Below the pieces are notes generated by a model. It saw only the letters and a program-made list of their open reading frames with translations. It made no database searches and had not been told where the DNA came from. Positions 34,748-44,893 of a stretch of 64,000 nt of DNA are shown in pieces; the first letter of the stretch is position 1; every line of letters starts with the position of its first letter. The stretch is taken from positions 40,122-104,121 of the forward strand of contig NZ_MSSW01000011.1 of the NCBI RefSeq assembly GCF_002150685.1, read 5' to 3'. Position numbers and translations under genes: made by a program. The stretch is from Algoriphagus antarcticus. Its GTDB lineage: Bacteria; Bacteroidota; Bacteroidia; Cytophagales; Cyclobacteriaceae.

Positions 34748-35220
34748 CGTAATATTTCGAGTAAACGTTTTTCAAATCCATTTTTCAACCCTGCAATAAA
34801 GCTTTCCCGGTCTTTTATATACATGGAATGCACATAAAGTACTTTTCGATCATCAGACACATCCAGGCTAAGCGTGCCAGGGGTCAAAGAGATTAGGTTG
34901 GCTAAAATAGAGATCTCAATATCGCTGCTAGCCTCCAGAGGAAATCCCACTATTCCAGGAGTCATTTGAAACCTCGGGGTCATCACTTCAAAGGCTACCT
35001 GCAGATTGGCTTTTACGAGTTCTTTGAAAAAGTAAAATATAAAGGCAACAACCTTAGGAGCGATCCTGAAATATTTAGCCCTACTTTCTCCAGAGATAAC
35101 CATTTTCAGGACGAAGAAACTGAGCAAGAATCCAAAAAAGAAATTTGATAAGGTAAAATCACCTGTCAGGGCCACCCAAATAAAGGTCAATAATATATTT
35201 GATAGAAACCTGTTCTTCAT
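34744..35220 (-). CDS. mrpE: Mrp antiporter subunit E
   Basis: A 158-residue subunit. Two hydrophobic N-terminal segments (about 7-45), a further one near 55-75, then the soluble MrpE domain with LANLISLTPGTLSLDVSDDRKVLYVHSMYI, the family signature. It may organise the complex rather than carry ions. It overlaps mrpD upstream and mrpF downstream by four bases each. Confidence 0.92.
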   Translation of the reverse strand: MKNRFLSNILLTFIWVALTGDFTLSNFFFGFLLSFFVLKMVISGESRAKYFRIAPKVVAFIFYFFKELVKANLQVAFEVMTPRFQMTPGIVGFPLEASSDIEISILANLISLTPGTLSLDVSDDRKVLYVHSMYIKDRESFIAGLKNGFEKRLLEILR

Positions 35221-36743
35221 GGCTTAGTAGTTTGGCTTGACTTAAAAACAGCTTCAATATACTGTTGCCGATCCATTAGTTCAGTTGCGACTCGTGAGGA
35301 GAGTTGCTGCACATGTTCTGCCCCAAATCCTATATACAATGAAACAAGTGAAAGGAAAACAATGGGAGCAACAAGCTGCATCTTTCCTTCATTGGTCAAT
35401 TTCTCATAGTACCTGAAATTAAGCCTTTCTGGCAATTCGAGTTTCTCTTTCCAAATCACATTGGCCCATACTTTAGCAATAATCACCAAAGTAATTAAGC
35501 TGGCAAACAGGATGGCACCAATTACCCACCAGTTTTCCCCTTCAAAAGCAGCAGTGATCAAAGATATCTTCGGCCAGAATCCAGACAAGGGCGGTATTCC
35601 CACCAGAGAGAATAACGGAATAGCAACAAGAAGACTTAACATTGGATATTGGGCATATAAGCCTCCCAAAGATCTAATGCTATTGGTTCCTGTGATCCTG
35701 TAGATCAAGCCACTGACCATGAATAAATTGGTTTTCACCACAATATCATGAATAAGGTAGAATATAGCACCTGCAATAGCCATCTCTGTAAATAATCCAA
35801 GGCCGATAATCATAAAGCCTATATGGCAAATGATAAGATAGGAAAATACTTTTCGCAGGTTGTTTTGTACCAAAGCACCAAGTCCTCCACTGATCAACGT
35901 GAGGATAGCCATTACTAAAATAGTGTCTTGCAGAAATGTATTATCCACAAAAATTAGGGTAAAGAATCTGATAAGAGCATAGACTCCTACTTTGGTAAGC
36001 AAGCCTGCAAAAATCGCCGAGACTGCAGAAGGTGGAGTGTGATACGAGTCTGGAAGCCAGAAATATAGCGGGAATACCGCTGCTTTAATTCCAAAGGCAA
36101 TAAGGAATAGAATACCTGTAATCTCGACCAGCCCTCGGTTTTCAATAGCAGCCACTTTTATGGAAAGATCTGCCATGTTGAGTGAACCTGTCAATCCATA
36201 CAACACCGCAATAGCAGTCAGAAAAATCATGGAGGCAAGGATATTTAGCGTAAAATATTTCACTGCCCCTTCAAGTTGGGCTTTTTCTCCTCCGAGGGTG
36301 ATCAGAACGAATGAGCTTATGATAATGATCTCAAACCACACGTACAAGTTAAATACATCTCCGGTTAAAAATGCGCCATTAAGCCCGAGTAGCAGAAAAT
36401 GAAAGATAGGAAAGTACCCATATTTTAGTCTCGCTGCCACGATAGAGGATGCTGAAAAGACAGATACAGCAAGGCCCGAAATCGCTGTAAGGAGCACCAG
36501 CGTAGCTGAGAGAATATCGGCCACAAAGGTAATTCCAAAAGGGGCAGCCCAATTTCCGGCTTGCACAGTGTGTGTACCCTCATTCCATATAAAAGCAAAA
36601 AGCCATATGGAAACTGCAATATTTATAAACCCGCCGACGATACTTATCACTCTTTGCCAGCTTATCCTTCTCCAAGCGAACATAAGAAAAATGCTCAAAA
36701 ATAATTGAAGCAAAAGAGGATATATCACTAATTGATTTGTCAT
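35217..36743 (-). CDS. mrpD: Mrp antiporter subunit D (NuoN/NuoM-like)
   Basis: A 508-residue polytopic protein with about 14 membrane helices, homologous to the antiporter-like subunits of complex I. Visible landmarks are [19 protein letters not shown] with the helix-5 glutamate, [44 protein letters not shown] with the helix-7 lysine, and [15 protein letters not shown]. It belongs to the proton-translocating core with MrpA. Four-base overlaps with mrpC and mrpE. Confidence 0.93.
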   Translation of the reverse strand: MTNQLVIYPLLLQLFLSIFLMFAWRRISWQRVISIVGGFINIAVSIWLFAFIWNEGTHTVQAGNWAAPFGITFVADILSATLVLLTAISGLAVSVFSASSIVAARLKYGYFPIFHFLLLGLNGAFLTGDVFNLYVWFEIIIISSFVLITLGGEKAQLEGAVKYFTLNILASMIFLTAIAVLYGLTGSLNMADLSIKVAAIENRGLVEITGILFLIAFGIKAAVFPLYFWLPDSYHTPPSAVSAIFAGLLTKVGVYALIRFFTLIFVDNTFLQDTILVMAILTLISGGLGALVQNNLRKVFSYLIICHIGFMIIGLGLFTEMAIAGAIFYLIHDIVVKTNLFMVSGLIYRITGTNSIRSLGGLYAQYPMLSLLVAIPLFSLVGIPPLSGFWPKISLITAAFEGENWWVIGAILFASLITLVIIAKVWANVIWKEKLELPERLNFRYYEKLTNEGKMQLVAPIVFLSLVSLYIGFGAEHVQQLSSRVATELMDRQQYIEAVFKSSQTTKP

Positions 36744-37093
36744 GAATCTTGATCTATTGCGTTCATTTCATCTAAATCGTCTGTTTTCACTACTTTGTAA
36801 ACTCTTTTGATAAGAATAATGGCAAATGACTGCAAGCCAAAACTGATCACAATTGCGGTTAATATTAAAGCCTGAGGAATAGGGTCGGCATAGGCTTCAG
36901 CAAACACCTTGAGGTCCCCAGCAATTATTGGAGGGCGTCCTTTAGAAATCCTTCCCAGTAAGAATATCAAAAGATTGGCACCGTTACCCAAAATTATAAT
37001 TCCGAGAATAAGCTTTACAAGGCTTCGGCGCAAGATCATATAGATACCCGCAGCATATAAAAACCCAATCATAATCGCTAATACTATTTCCAT
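36740..37093 (-). CDS. mrpC: Mrp antiporter subunit C (NuoK-like)
   Basis: A 117-residue protein with three membrane helices and the NuoK-like pattern [20 protein letters not shown], then [17 protein letters not shown], the standard MrpC signature. It corresponds to the small NuoK subunit of complex I. It starts one base past the stop of mrpB and overlaps mrpD by four bases. Confidence 0.93.
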   Translation of the reverse strand: MEIVLAIMIGFLYAAGIYMILRRSLVKLILGIIILGNGANLLIFLLGRISKGRPPIIAGDLKVFAEAYADPIPQALILTAIVISFGLQSFAIILIKRVYKVVKTDDLDEMNAIDQDS

Positions 37094-37094
37094 A

Positions 37095-37505
37095 TTAAAT
37101 AGTGTCTACAATTGTAAAAATTATAGTAAGTGTTACCCCCACCACCACTAGGTATACCCCAATATCAAAAAATAGCGCAGAGCCGATCGAACCCAGAACT
37201 GGAATTTCCCCGGGGTACCATAATCCCGTCATAAAAGGCAAGTCAAGAAACAAGGGAGCCATCCCGCTCACAAATGCAAGAGCAAGGCCTATAGGCATTA
37301 GAAATCCGGGATGAAATCTCAAAAGGTTTTTGGTATCAGAGAGTCCGTTTGCAAATGCGTGTAATACATAGGCCATAGATGCAATCAAGCCCCCAACAAA
37401 TCCTCCACCTGGCAGATAATGTCCTCTCAGTAGAATAAATACACTAAATATCAGTAAAACCGGCAAAAGGTAAGATGAAGCTGTTTTTAGTATAATGGTT
37501 CTCAT
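37095..37505 (-). CDS. mrpB: Mrp antiporter subunit B
   Basis: A 136-residue protein with four membrane helices and the MrpB/MnhB signature [28 protein letters not shown], ending in [18 protein letters not shown]. It starts 11 bases after the mrpA stop. The family name comes from the domain related to the C-terminal part of MrpA. Confidence 0.93.
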   Translation of the reverse strand: MRTIILKTASSYLLPVLLIFSVFILLRGHYLPGGGFVGGLIASMAYVLHAFANGLSDTKNLLRFHPGFLMPIGLALAFVSGMAPLFLDLPFMTGLWYPGEIPVLGSIGSALFFDIGVYLVVVGVTLTIIFTIVDTI

Positions 37506-37516
37506 TGATTTCCTAT

Positions 37517-39820
37517 TTAATGTTGATCCGTTTCTTTCAAATGCAATTTCAACAGCGCGTAAACACCAATAGCTGCAATGGCCAGGACGGAGATTTCCAT
37601 GAAAGTGTCAGATCCTCTAAAATCTACCAGGATCACATTCACCACATTTTTCCCTTTGGCAAGGACGTACGCATTCTCTGCATAATATTTACTTATTGTT
37701 TTATCTACCGGAGATGCTAACACTTCTAAAATCAATACGGTAATAATAGATCCAAAAGCTAGCGAGATAATCCCATCCTTAATCCTAGTGCGATAATCTG
37801 AAAGCTTTAAATATCGAGGCAAACGATATAATACCAGCACAAAGAGTATGACTGTGAGCGTATCTATAGAAAACTGCGTCATCGCAAGATCCGGAGCACT
37901 GTAAAACACAAAAAGTAAACATATTGACAATCCCATCACTCCCATGGAAGCCACTGCCGTGAGCCTTGATTTGGTAAATACAACGAAAAAGATCGATGAG
38001 AACATCATTGCCACCACGGCCATTTCGTACAGAGTTATTTCATTCAAAGTAGAAAGGTCTAGGTCAAACTTGGCTGTTTGGTACAAAGAATATCCAGCTA
38101 AACCAATCAAAAACACTACAATAGTAGAAACGTAATTTCGGAGATACCCATTTTGAAAAATGCGTGTCCAAAGCGAAGAGACTTTATTGAAATAAGCCCA
38201 GCCTACTGTTGTAAGAGCTTTAGGAGAAAGAAATTCAAATCTCTCCGCACTTTCCACCAGCTTTTGTGAAGGTTTTAAGATAAAATACAAAACCGTTCCT
38301 ATAGCTATCGTTGCTATACTCAGCCAAAGCACCGTATTGAATCCATGCCATAGCTTCAAGTGTTCGTTTCCGAGGCTTTCCCCCATGGCAGTTACTACTG
38401 GAAAGACAATAGGCTCAACCAATGCCGGGAAAATCCCAAAGCCAATCCCTGTCACTGCAAGGATCATTGGAGGAAGCCATAAAAGCATTCCAGGCTTTTT
38501 TGTATTTGCAAATTGCTCGGGAAGTTTGCCCACAAAAGGGCTGATTCCAGCCACAAATCCCGCATACAACAATAAGATCTTGGTGATTAAAATAAGTGCA
38601 ATCCACAACACAGGCATACTAATAAGAGCAAGTGTTGACTCATAAGTAAGTTCTTTTCCCAAAAATCCTACGGTTGGAGGAATTCCCGCACTAGAAATAG
38701 CCGCCAGAAACCCTGCAATGGCTACGGGCAGCATTACCTTTCTCAGTCCCCGAAGTACAGTCACGTCCCGAGTTTGGGTTTGAAGATCAATAATTCCCGT
38801 TACCAGGAATAAAGTCGCTTTATAAAGTGCATGAACCACAATAAAAAGCGCCGCTGCTAGCAAAGCCTTTTCAGTTCCTTGTCCTATTAGAAAAACTAAT
38901 ATTCCTAAAGCTGAAATGGTGGAATAAGCCAATATTCCCTTCAGATCCTTTCTGAAAAGAGCATGAATGGCTGCGTAAACCATCGTAATCGCACCTACGA
39001 TGAGAAGAGTAGAATTCCAAAATTCGGTATTGCCAAGAATCGGTGTAAACCTCATCAATAAATAGATCCCAGCTTTTACCATCGTTGCAGAATGCAAATA
39101 GGTAGACACCGGAGTCGGAGCTAACATAGAGCCGGGCAACCAGAAATGAAATGGAAATTGAGCAGATTTGGTAAATGCCGCACCAAACATAAAAATGACA
39201 ATAGGAATATAATATGGGCTGTCGGCTATTACTTGGTTGGAATTCAGCAACTCCGAAATAGTATATGTACCTCCTACAGAACCCAAAATCAACGCCCCTG
39301 CCAGAAGGGACATTCCGCCTAGTCCAGTTACTGCCAAAGCTGTAATGGCCGATTTTCTGGAAGCCTCACTCTTGTTATTAAACCCAATAAGGAAAAAGGA
39401 ACTAATACTGGTAAGCTCCCAGAAAACGAACAGGGAGATCATATTATCTGAAAGAACAAGGCCCAGCATAGACGCCATGAACATACTTAGGTAGCCATAA
39501 AATCTGTCCAGATACTCATGGCCTTTGAGATAGGTCGAGGTATAGACAAAGACAAGAAAACCAATGCCCGTGATCATTAATGAAAACAAGAGCGACAAAC
39601 CATCCAAGGTGAACCCAAGATTCACTCCAAAAGAAGGAACCCATTTGAAACTTTGTCGTATTACCCCACCACCGGAAACTTCGTTGATGAACCCTGAAAA
39701 ATAAACAAATAGGGATAAAGGAATTATTGCTGAGAGGATCGCAGGTTTTCCCCGAAAAAATTTTCCGGCTACAACCAGAAGTAATGAAAAAACAAATCCT
39801 AATAATACTGCTATAAGCAT
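37517..39820 (-). CDS. mrpA: Mrp antiporter subunit A (NuoL-like)
   Basis: A 767-residue polytopic protein and first gene of the operon. The N-terminal two thirds are NuoL-like: LFVFWELTSISSFFLIGF with the helix-5 glutamate, AFTKSAQFPFHFWLPGSMLAPTPVSTYLHSATMVKAGIYLLMR with the helix-7 lysine, SSAGIPPTVGFLGKE. The C-terminal third is the MrpA/MbhD-like domain (APDLAMTQFSIDTLTVILFVLVLYRLPRYL, RDTFMEIS-like DTFMEISVLAIAAIGVYALL). Full length for the family. The operon A-G order is the standard group-1 Mrp arrangement; it supports Na+ and alkali tolerance. Confidence 0.93.
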   Translation of the reverse strand: MLIAVLLGFVFSLLLVVAGKFFRGKPAILSAIIPLSLFVYFSGFINEVSGGGVIRQSFKWVPSFGVNLGFTLDGLSLLFSLMITGIGFLVFVYTSTYLKGHEYLDRFYGYLSMFMASMLGLVLSDNMISLFVFWELTSISSFFLIGFNNKSEASRKSAITALAVTGLGGMSLLAGALILGSVGGTYTISELLNSNQVIADSPYYIPIVIFMFGAAFTKSAQFPFHFWLPGSMLAPTPVSTYLHSATMVKAGIYLLMRFTPILGNTEFWNSTLLIVGAITMVYAAIHALFRKDLKGILAYSTISALGILVFLIGQGTEKALLAAALFIVVHALYKATLFLVTGIIDLQTQTRDVTVLRGLRKVMLPVAIAGFLAAISSAGIPPTVGFLGKELTYESTLALISMPVLWIALILITKILLLYAGFVAGISPFVGKLPEQFANTKKPGMLLWLPPMILAVTGIGFGIFPALVEPIVFPVVTAMGESLGNEHLKLWHGFNTVLWLSIATIAIGTVLYFILKPSQKLVESAERFEFLSPKALTTVGWAYFNKVSSLWTRIFQNGYLRNYVSTIVVFLIGLAGYSLYQTAKFDLDLSTLNEITLYEMAVVAMMFSSIFFVVFTKSRLTAVASMGVMGLSICLLFVFYSAPDLAMTQFSIDTLTVILFVLVLYRLPRYLKLSDYRTRIKDGIISLAFGSIITVLILEVLASPVDKTISKYYAENAYVLAKGKNVVNVILVDFRGSDTFMEISVLAIAAIGVYALLKLHLKETDQH

Positions 39821-40100
39821 GTGGCGACTTCAAATTCTCTTATAGGTAAATATAACAGTTATTATTGAAGTCCATTAGGCGAAAAACCGTCGTATTGGGA
39901 GAAGGTTGAGTTTAAAAAAAATCAAAAACCTACATGAAAATGGAGTTTATAAATTCCTTTTTGTATATCCGTTTTGGTAGTTAATTCCATTGTAACCACG
40001 GATCCTTTCAAGATTCACTGCCGGCTTGTATGGTTGAAATTGTATCTAGCCCTACTCTACACCCACCTAAGGAACCTAAAATTAATCTCAAAAACCTCCC

Positions 40101-41150
40101 CTACTCTGCCTTATGAAATTTGATCTCACGATCTTGTTCCCAAACATACAATACCGACTTATCTGGTAAAATGATCGACTTTAGGTAGCTTCCTTTTCCG
40201 ATTGGATTGTCATACTTGTCTTCCAATGATACAGATTTCACGACATCTCCATTTTGCATAGTAATCAAAATAGTATCGGAAGTTCCTGAAATACTCGAAT
40301 TTCTGCCTTCGCCGATCTTAACCTCAGCAGCTCCCGGCTTGCTGTAATACACGACTCCTTCTCTTCTCCAAGTGGTGTGAATTCCCTTGGCATCATCAAT
40401 CACGATCCCGCCGCCATCCATGGGACAGCCTTCCAATTTCCAGGTTCCCAGCCCTAGCTTTTGAGCAGTTTCGAAGGATTTCCCACTGTCAGATGAATTG
40501 GTTAGGTATAAATCCCTCGAACCTTCCAGCCAGTTTCTAAACATGATCGCAACTTCAGTTCCATTCACCGCGATACTTGGCTTGCAGCATTCACAGACAT
40601 GCTCGTCGGGAGACTGATAGGCCAACTGGTTTTTGGACCATTTTGATCCGCCTTTGGAAAGTGAAGAGAAAAAGATCTGGTTTCTTTTGCCTATTCTGGT
40701 ATCAAGCCAAACTGCATAGAAATTGTCTTTTTTGTCGGCAGCGATGCTCATCAATCCTTCCGGAGCCGATCCGCTTTGGTCATTTACGATCCCTTGGGCT
40801 TTCCAGCCAGCTGATTCCTTGCTCAGTTCAAACCAATGGATGTTTCCTTTCTTGTCCATCGCAGTAATGACTGAATGCGTATCAGAACTTGCAATTTGCG
40901 GCCCTCTCGACATTCCCAGATGCATTCCCGGAACTTCTGCTACCAAGACAGTATTCGAAAATGTAAGTCCCCTGTCTTTGGAAGTAGCGCAAAATACCTT
41001 GTCCTCTTGCCCGAAAACCACCCGGATAACCCCTTTGGTGTCCAAACTGGCTTGTGGCTGCTCTCCTTGCGATATCGTGCTGACTTTGGTCTGAGTCCAA
41101 GCTGATATAGTCGAGGCTATAATCAGGAATCCAATTAGTAATTTTCTCAT
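40101..41150 (-). CDS. Exported BNR-repeat (sialidase-like propeller) protein with CxCC motif
   Basis: A 349-residue protein starting at the ATG at 41148-41150, where a signal peptide begins (MRKLLIGFLIIASTISAWTQ); the seven codons upstream are poor. The body is a propeller with Asp-box-like repeats (SKDRGLTFSNTV, SSDSGKSFETAQ) and SRGPQIASSD. It carries the unusual motif HVCECCKPSIAVNG (residues about 187-200), seen in a sialidase-like group of Bacteroidota but not in true sialidases, which may bind metal or form disulfides. The canonical sialidase arginine triad is not obvious, so I do not call it a sialidase. Transcribed alone. Confidence 0.7.
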   Translation of the reverse strand: MRKLLIGFLIIASTISAWTQTKVSTISQGEQPQASLDTKGVIRVVFGQEDKVFCATSKDRGLTFSNTVLVAEVPGMHLGMSRGPQIASSDTHSVITAMDKKGNIHWFELSKESAGWKAQGIVNDQSGSAPEGLMSIAADKKDNFYAVWLDTRIGKRNQIFFSSLSKGGSKWSKNQLAYQSPDEHVCECCKPSIAVNGTEVAIMFRNWLEGSRDLYLTNSSDSGKSFETAQKLGLGTWKLEGCPMDGGGIVIDDAKGIHTTWRREGVVYYSKPGAAEVKIGEGRNSSISGTSDTILITMQNGDVVKSVSLEDKYDNPIGKGSYLKSIILPDKSVLYVWEQDREIKFHKAE

Positions 41151-41580
41151 ATTGATTTGCTTTGAAATCAAGGTAACTAAAGGCCGGAAGTATGACTATA
41201 AGAATTTGACAAAAGGGGTGTTGATTGATCTGGTGACTGGGTGAAAATATACTTAATTACTGCTCAAAAATATGCTCAGGTAAGATTCTAAAACTAGCCC
41301 AGCTATAGAAATGGAATTGTCTCATAGCCCATTGTTTCAACATAGGATTTAGGCGTCCTGTAGGGATGCTAGTTTGGTAACCTTGGGATTGCAAAGCCCT
41401 CGATCAAGGTTTCAACCATGGTTTAGGCACTACTAAGTAAATTGTCGAATATCTTTAAGACACTAAAGTCACCCGCACCAACAGGTTCGACCATAAATTA
41501 AAATCTTATCCATTTATCTTTTGACAATTCATAAAACAAAACCACCTATTTATCCCGTATGCATCATTAACTGTAAGCTT
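41151..41580. other. Divergent intergenic stretch
   Basis: About 430 bases between divergent genes. It presumably holds promoters for both, but no convincing Bacteroidota -33/-7 pair could be fixed. A TTTAGGCGTCCTGTAGGGATGC stretch at 41347-41368 resembles sequence remnants common in Bacteroidota genomes. No gene is visible. Confidence 0.3.
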
Positions 41581-42276
41581 ATGCGAAAAACGATACTCCT
41601 CCTTCTTTTTTTAATCAGTGCAACAAGTCTTCAGGCGCAATTCTTCATCGCGGGTGGGCATCTCAACGGTGGGTTCCCAGTCTCCAAGTTGAAAAGTGAG
41701 GTAGATAAAACAATTTTCCCGACCATTTCAGGAATACTATTATATGAATTTTATGCCCAACCCATTCAAGTGGGACTGGAAGTTGGCTATGGAGTCTATG
41801 GCACCAAAGTAGAGAAGCGAAACGATCTTTATCCTGGGTTTTCGGATGAGTATAGGATCAGAAGAAACAACAACTATACTTCCGGAATGGCAGTATTCCG
41901 ATACTTACCTTCTCTGACCAGCAAGCTTACACCTTTCATTGAGATCCAAGCAGGGGCAAATTATCTTTATTCAGGATTTAAAATACGTCCATCTATTTTT
42001 GAAGATCCCGTGGAAGCGGGCAAAGACATGGAGGACTGGGCATTTGGCTATAAGATCGGCGGAGGTATTCAACTGCCGATTCCTGGAATAGAAGGTGGAA
42101 AGCTGGAGTTGAGAGTGAATTATCAAGATGGGGGAACGATGCGGTTTTTGACCAAAAGGGATACCAACTATTTACCGGATAAAGGCGATGGAGAATTTGA
42201 TTACAAACCTCGCCAAAGTCCACTTCAGCAAATCACTGCTTCTGTGGGGATTGTTATTTATGATGCGTTTCGGTAG
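41581..42276 (+). CDS. Outer-membrane beta-barrel protein
   Basis: A 231-residue protein starting at the ATG at 41581 (MRKTILLLLFLISATSLQAQ, signal cut after AQ); the frame open to 41521 adds 20 codons with no role. The mature part shows alternating amphipathic strands (IQVGLEVGYGVYG, SGMAVFRYLPS, FIEIQAGANYLYSGFKI, FGYKIGGGIQLPI, LELRVNYQDGGTM, QITASVGIVIYDAFR) ending in an aromatic C-terminal residue pair (FR), consistent with an eight-stranded outer-membrane barrel. Function unknown. Confidence 0.75.
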   Translation: MRKTILLLLFLISATSLQAQFFIAGGHLNGGFPVSKLKSEVDKTIFPTISGILLYEFYAQPIQVGLEVGYGVYGTKVEKRNDLYPGFSDEYRIRRNNNYTSGMAVFRYLPSLTSKLTPFIEIQAGANYLYSGFKIRPSIFEDPVEAGKDMEDWAFGYKIGGGIQLPIPGIEGGKLELRVNYQDGGTMRFLTKRDTNYLPDKGDGEFDYKPRQSPLQQITASVGIVIYDAFR

Positions 42277-42348
42277 AAATTTTGTGGGTACCTCTATTAA
42301 TCTCCTCTCAAAAAATCAGCTAATTATCCCACAACTTCACTAACCTAC

Positions 42349-43474
42349 TCAGATCGGATCAACAGATACCAAATAATACTTAAACGTATCCTCATCAGGA
42401 TCTTTGGAAGATTGAATCAAGATTTTTCCTTCTACAGTTAGATGAAACGAGTCCAAGTCAGGCTCAATCCCGGTAAGATCAAACTCTCCAACTTTTTCAA
42501 ATGTATTATCAAATAATTCCAAAAATTTTTTACGAGATTCTTCTTGAGAATCAAACACCATTCGATACAGCAAGCTATCATTTAATCTAAACACAGATCC
42601 ATAATAGACATCTTTGTTCCACTTGGTACTAATATCCATAAATTCAGTTATATCCTTAAAATCACTTTTTTTTCCCGGGAAATTTTTCTGCGTCTTGAAA
42701 AGCTTAGATTCATATGAACGGTCTACTTGCTTCAGATCCTTTAATCCAATCTTACTTATTTTATTCATAAACGGATAGGATACAATGAGCGTAGAATCAG
42801 AGAGAGTTAAATAAGGGGAAAAAGCATTTGATACTACAGAACCTTTGCGTAAATCATAAGAAATTCTATGTTTTGCCATTTGATCCAAATCAAATGAAAA
42901 AGGAATTTCTTCAAAGGATTCAAAATCATAATTCCACAGAGAAAACTTTTGCGTTTCATGATCTTCAATAATTACTGAAAGGAATTCTCCTGCAAATGGA
43001 GCTACCTGAAATACTCCATTTTTCCCTGCCCCCTTAATCGCCTTTAATGCTCCACTACCATCATCCAATACTTTGGTGATCTTTAAATGTACAGTCTCTC
43101 CATCTTTGAGATAGTATATGTCATCCAGTGTGAAAAATATAATTCTTTGATTAGTGTAAGTGAAATTAGAAACACCAGGAATACTACCTGGCCCCTCTTT
43201 TGGGATTTCCAACCCTGACACTATTCTATTTTTCTCCGGGCCAAAAAAAACAGTATCCAATCTCCTGTAGAAAGTATTAAAAACCAGAAAAGACTTATTT
43301 TTCTTATCCAGTGGAGAAATAGAAAAAGGCACTTGCGAGGACATGCCCACTTCACCAAAGTCCAAACTCAGTTCTTCGCTGAAGGAGATTTGGGTAATCG
43401 TGCACTGAAGAGGATTGCTTCTCAGTGCAGCCCCATAAAAGCCCAAAAACTCCTAAAACCAATAATCTTTTCAT
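42349..43474 (-). pseudogene. DUF4221/six-bladed propeller lipoprotein gene, frameshifted after the signal peptide
   Basis: The main frame (42349-43446) encodes a DUF4221-like propeller (VPFSISPLDKKNKSFLVFN, EGPGSIPGVSNF), but its open frame begins at a TTG with noise-like residues (GFYGAALRSNPLQCTITQ). In the next frame, an ATG at 43472-43474 starts a clean lipoprotein signal, MKRLLVLGVFGLLWGCTEKQ, which runs out at a stop about 40 codons in. A one-base indel between about 43375 and 43430 therefore separates signal from mature protein. Either the gene is broken or the sequence has an error. The intact form would be a periplasmic or surface lipoprotein. It lies 114 bases after a related gene on the same strand. 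Confidence 0.65.
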
Positions 43475-43587
43475 GTGTTCCTTACTCTGCAAACCAAAAA
43501 TATACGTAGTACAAACTAAAGATTTTCATAAAGTTCTCAACTGTCGAGGTTGTTAATATTCCTTAAGTGAGAGTAAAAATATTGCCT

Positions 43588-44778
43588 TTACTCCTCCACC
43601 AACCTGATCTTATAAAACAGATTATAATCCCGCTCCACTTCTCCGTCAGCAGCTTTGACGATAAGTGTGCCATCTGGAAGTCCGAAATATATGTCTCCAA
43701 TAATTGGAAGCTCATTTACGATACCGATCTGAACCCCGTTTTTCACTACAATATATTTCCGCTTTCTATAAGTCTTCGAAGCCTCTCCATAAGCTGGATC
43801 TTGCCAATAGTTCTCTCCCTTAGCCCTAAATCCATTAAAAATATCCTCGGGCATAGCAGTATAAAATTGGACTAGCTGATACTCACCAAAGATTTTGATA
43901 TCATTAAATCCAGGATATACGATAGGGTTAGTCCCTTCCTTTGCCTCAAACCCATCTCGGTCAGGGTGCGTTAATTCCACTGATTTTTCATAGACCAGCT
44001 GATTCCCTTTTAGCTCATAGATCCCCAGTTGATTTCCGCTAGTCGGCAAAGAAGCTACCGTTTTGGACGTTGGGTCAAAAGCCAAAAAAGGATAACTCGT
44101 TCCCACCCAAGTTTGGTTTTTCTTTGGTGCCCAATCGTTGGGATATGTATTGACAAATTGGATTGAGTCCTTACCTAAGTCATAGATAAAACCCATATTG
44201 GCTTTGTTGTAGAATTCCGCCCCAATTTCATCATAGTCTATAGTCGCTTTGGAAAAAGAGTTGAATTCCTCACCAAATAAGAAATGATCTCCACCATTCT
44301 CATATACTGAAAAAGTCTGCCTGTTGTTTGAAATAAAAATTGCCATCATTTCTTGCATCGTACCCTGAAATTTCTTCGTTTTCTGAAAATTCAAATCGAA
44401 CAGATTAAAATCCATTGTCGCAGAGAACTCTTTAAAAATATAGCCTTCTTCTCCATAAAATCGACCTTCTCCCACCATCTGAATCTGATTTGGCCCCTCT
44501 CCTGCTATGTCCTTTTTGAGCAGTATTTCGCCTTTCCCGTTGACGACAAACACTTCTCCTTTGCGAAGCTTTTTCATCAGATACTGATCCTTTGAAGGTA
44601 AGTAATCTAAGACCGCAAGATTTTCCAGCACATCCACCATAATAGAATCCACGACCTCAAACTGTAATTCCTGAAAAGGGTCAATAGCACTAGAAGTGGC
44701 TTCATTTTCGGATTGGGAGCAGGAGAAAAGTGTAATTGCAAAAAGTGTGGTGAGGATAACAAAAGTAGATTTATTCAT
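43588..44778 (-). CDS. Six-bladed beta-propeller lipoprotein (DUF4221-like)
   Basis: A 396-residue lipoprotein starting at the ATG at 44776-44778, which begins the signal MNKSTFVILTTLFAITLFSC (Cys20); the 18 codons before it are spurious. The mature part is a beta-propeller with the diagnostic first-blade pattern VFVVNGKGEILLKKDIAGEGPNQIQMVGEGRF, repeated strands (HFLFGEEF, SYPFLAFDPTSKTVASLP), and ends YNLFYKIRLVEE. Such proteins (DUF4221 and 6-bladed families) are numerous in Bacteroidota and of unknown function. It is intact, unlike the two relatives on either side, and the DUF4143 ATPase gene is divergent from it. Confidence 0.75.
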   Translation of the reverse strand: MNKSTFVILTTLFAITLFSCSQSENEATSSAIDPFQELQFEVVDSIMVDVLENLAVLDYLPSKDQYLMKKLRKGEVFVVNGKGEILLKKDIAGEGPNQIQMVGEGRFYGEEGYIFKEFSATMDFNLFDLNFQKTKKFQGTMQEMMAIFISNNRQTFSVYENGGDHFLFGEEFNSFSKATIDYDEIGAEFYNKANMGFIYDLGKDSIQFVNTYPNDWAPKKNQTWVGTSYPFLAFDPTSKTVASLPTSGNQLGIYELKGNQLVYEKSVELTHPDRDGFEAKEGTNPIVYPGFNDIKIFGEYQLVQFYTAMPEDIFNGFRAKGENYWQDPAYGEASKTYRKRKYIVVKNGVQIGIVNELPIIGDIYFGLPDGTLIVKAADGEVERDYNLFYKIRLVEE

Positions 44779-44857
44779 AGCGTAGTAGTTAGGTTCTATG
44801 TTAGTCGGGAAATGTTGGGAATTATAGGACAAGAGATCTAAGATAAATAAAATAATT

Positions 44858-44892
44858 CCTGCAAATCTAAAAATTATTTTTAGATTTGCAGG
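44858..44892. promoter_or_regulatory. Perfect 35-base palindrome before a DUF4143 ATPase gene
   Basis: Left arm CCTGCAAATCTAAAAA (44858-44873), three-base centre TTA, right arm TTTTTAGATTTGCAGG (44877-44892). It ends one base before the ATG at 44894, so it covers the entire initiation region. As DNA it is a candidate operator; as RNA it would form a 16-base-pair hairpin hiding the ribosome site. Confidence 0.75.
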
Positions 44893-44893
44893 G

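Noticed and set aside
40101..41150. Naming the BNR protein an exo-alpha-sialidase
   Set aside because: Asp-box-like repeats are present, but the arginine triad and catalytic Tyr/Glu could not be identified, and the CxCC motif points to a different group.
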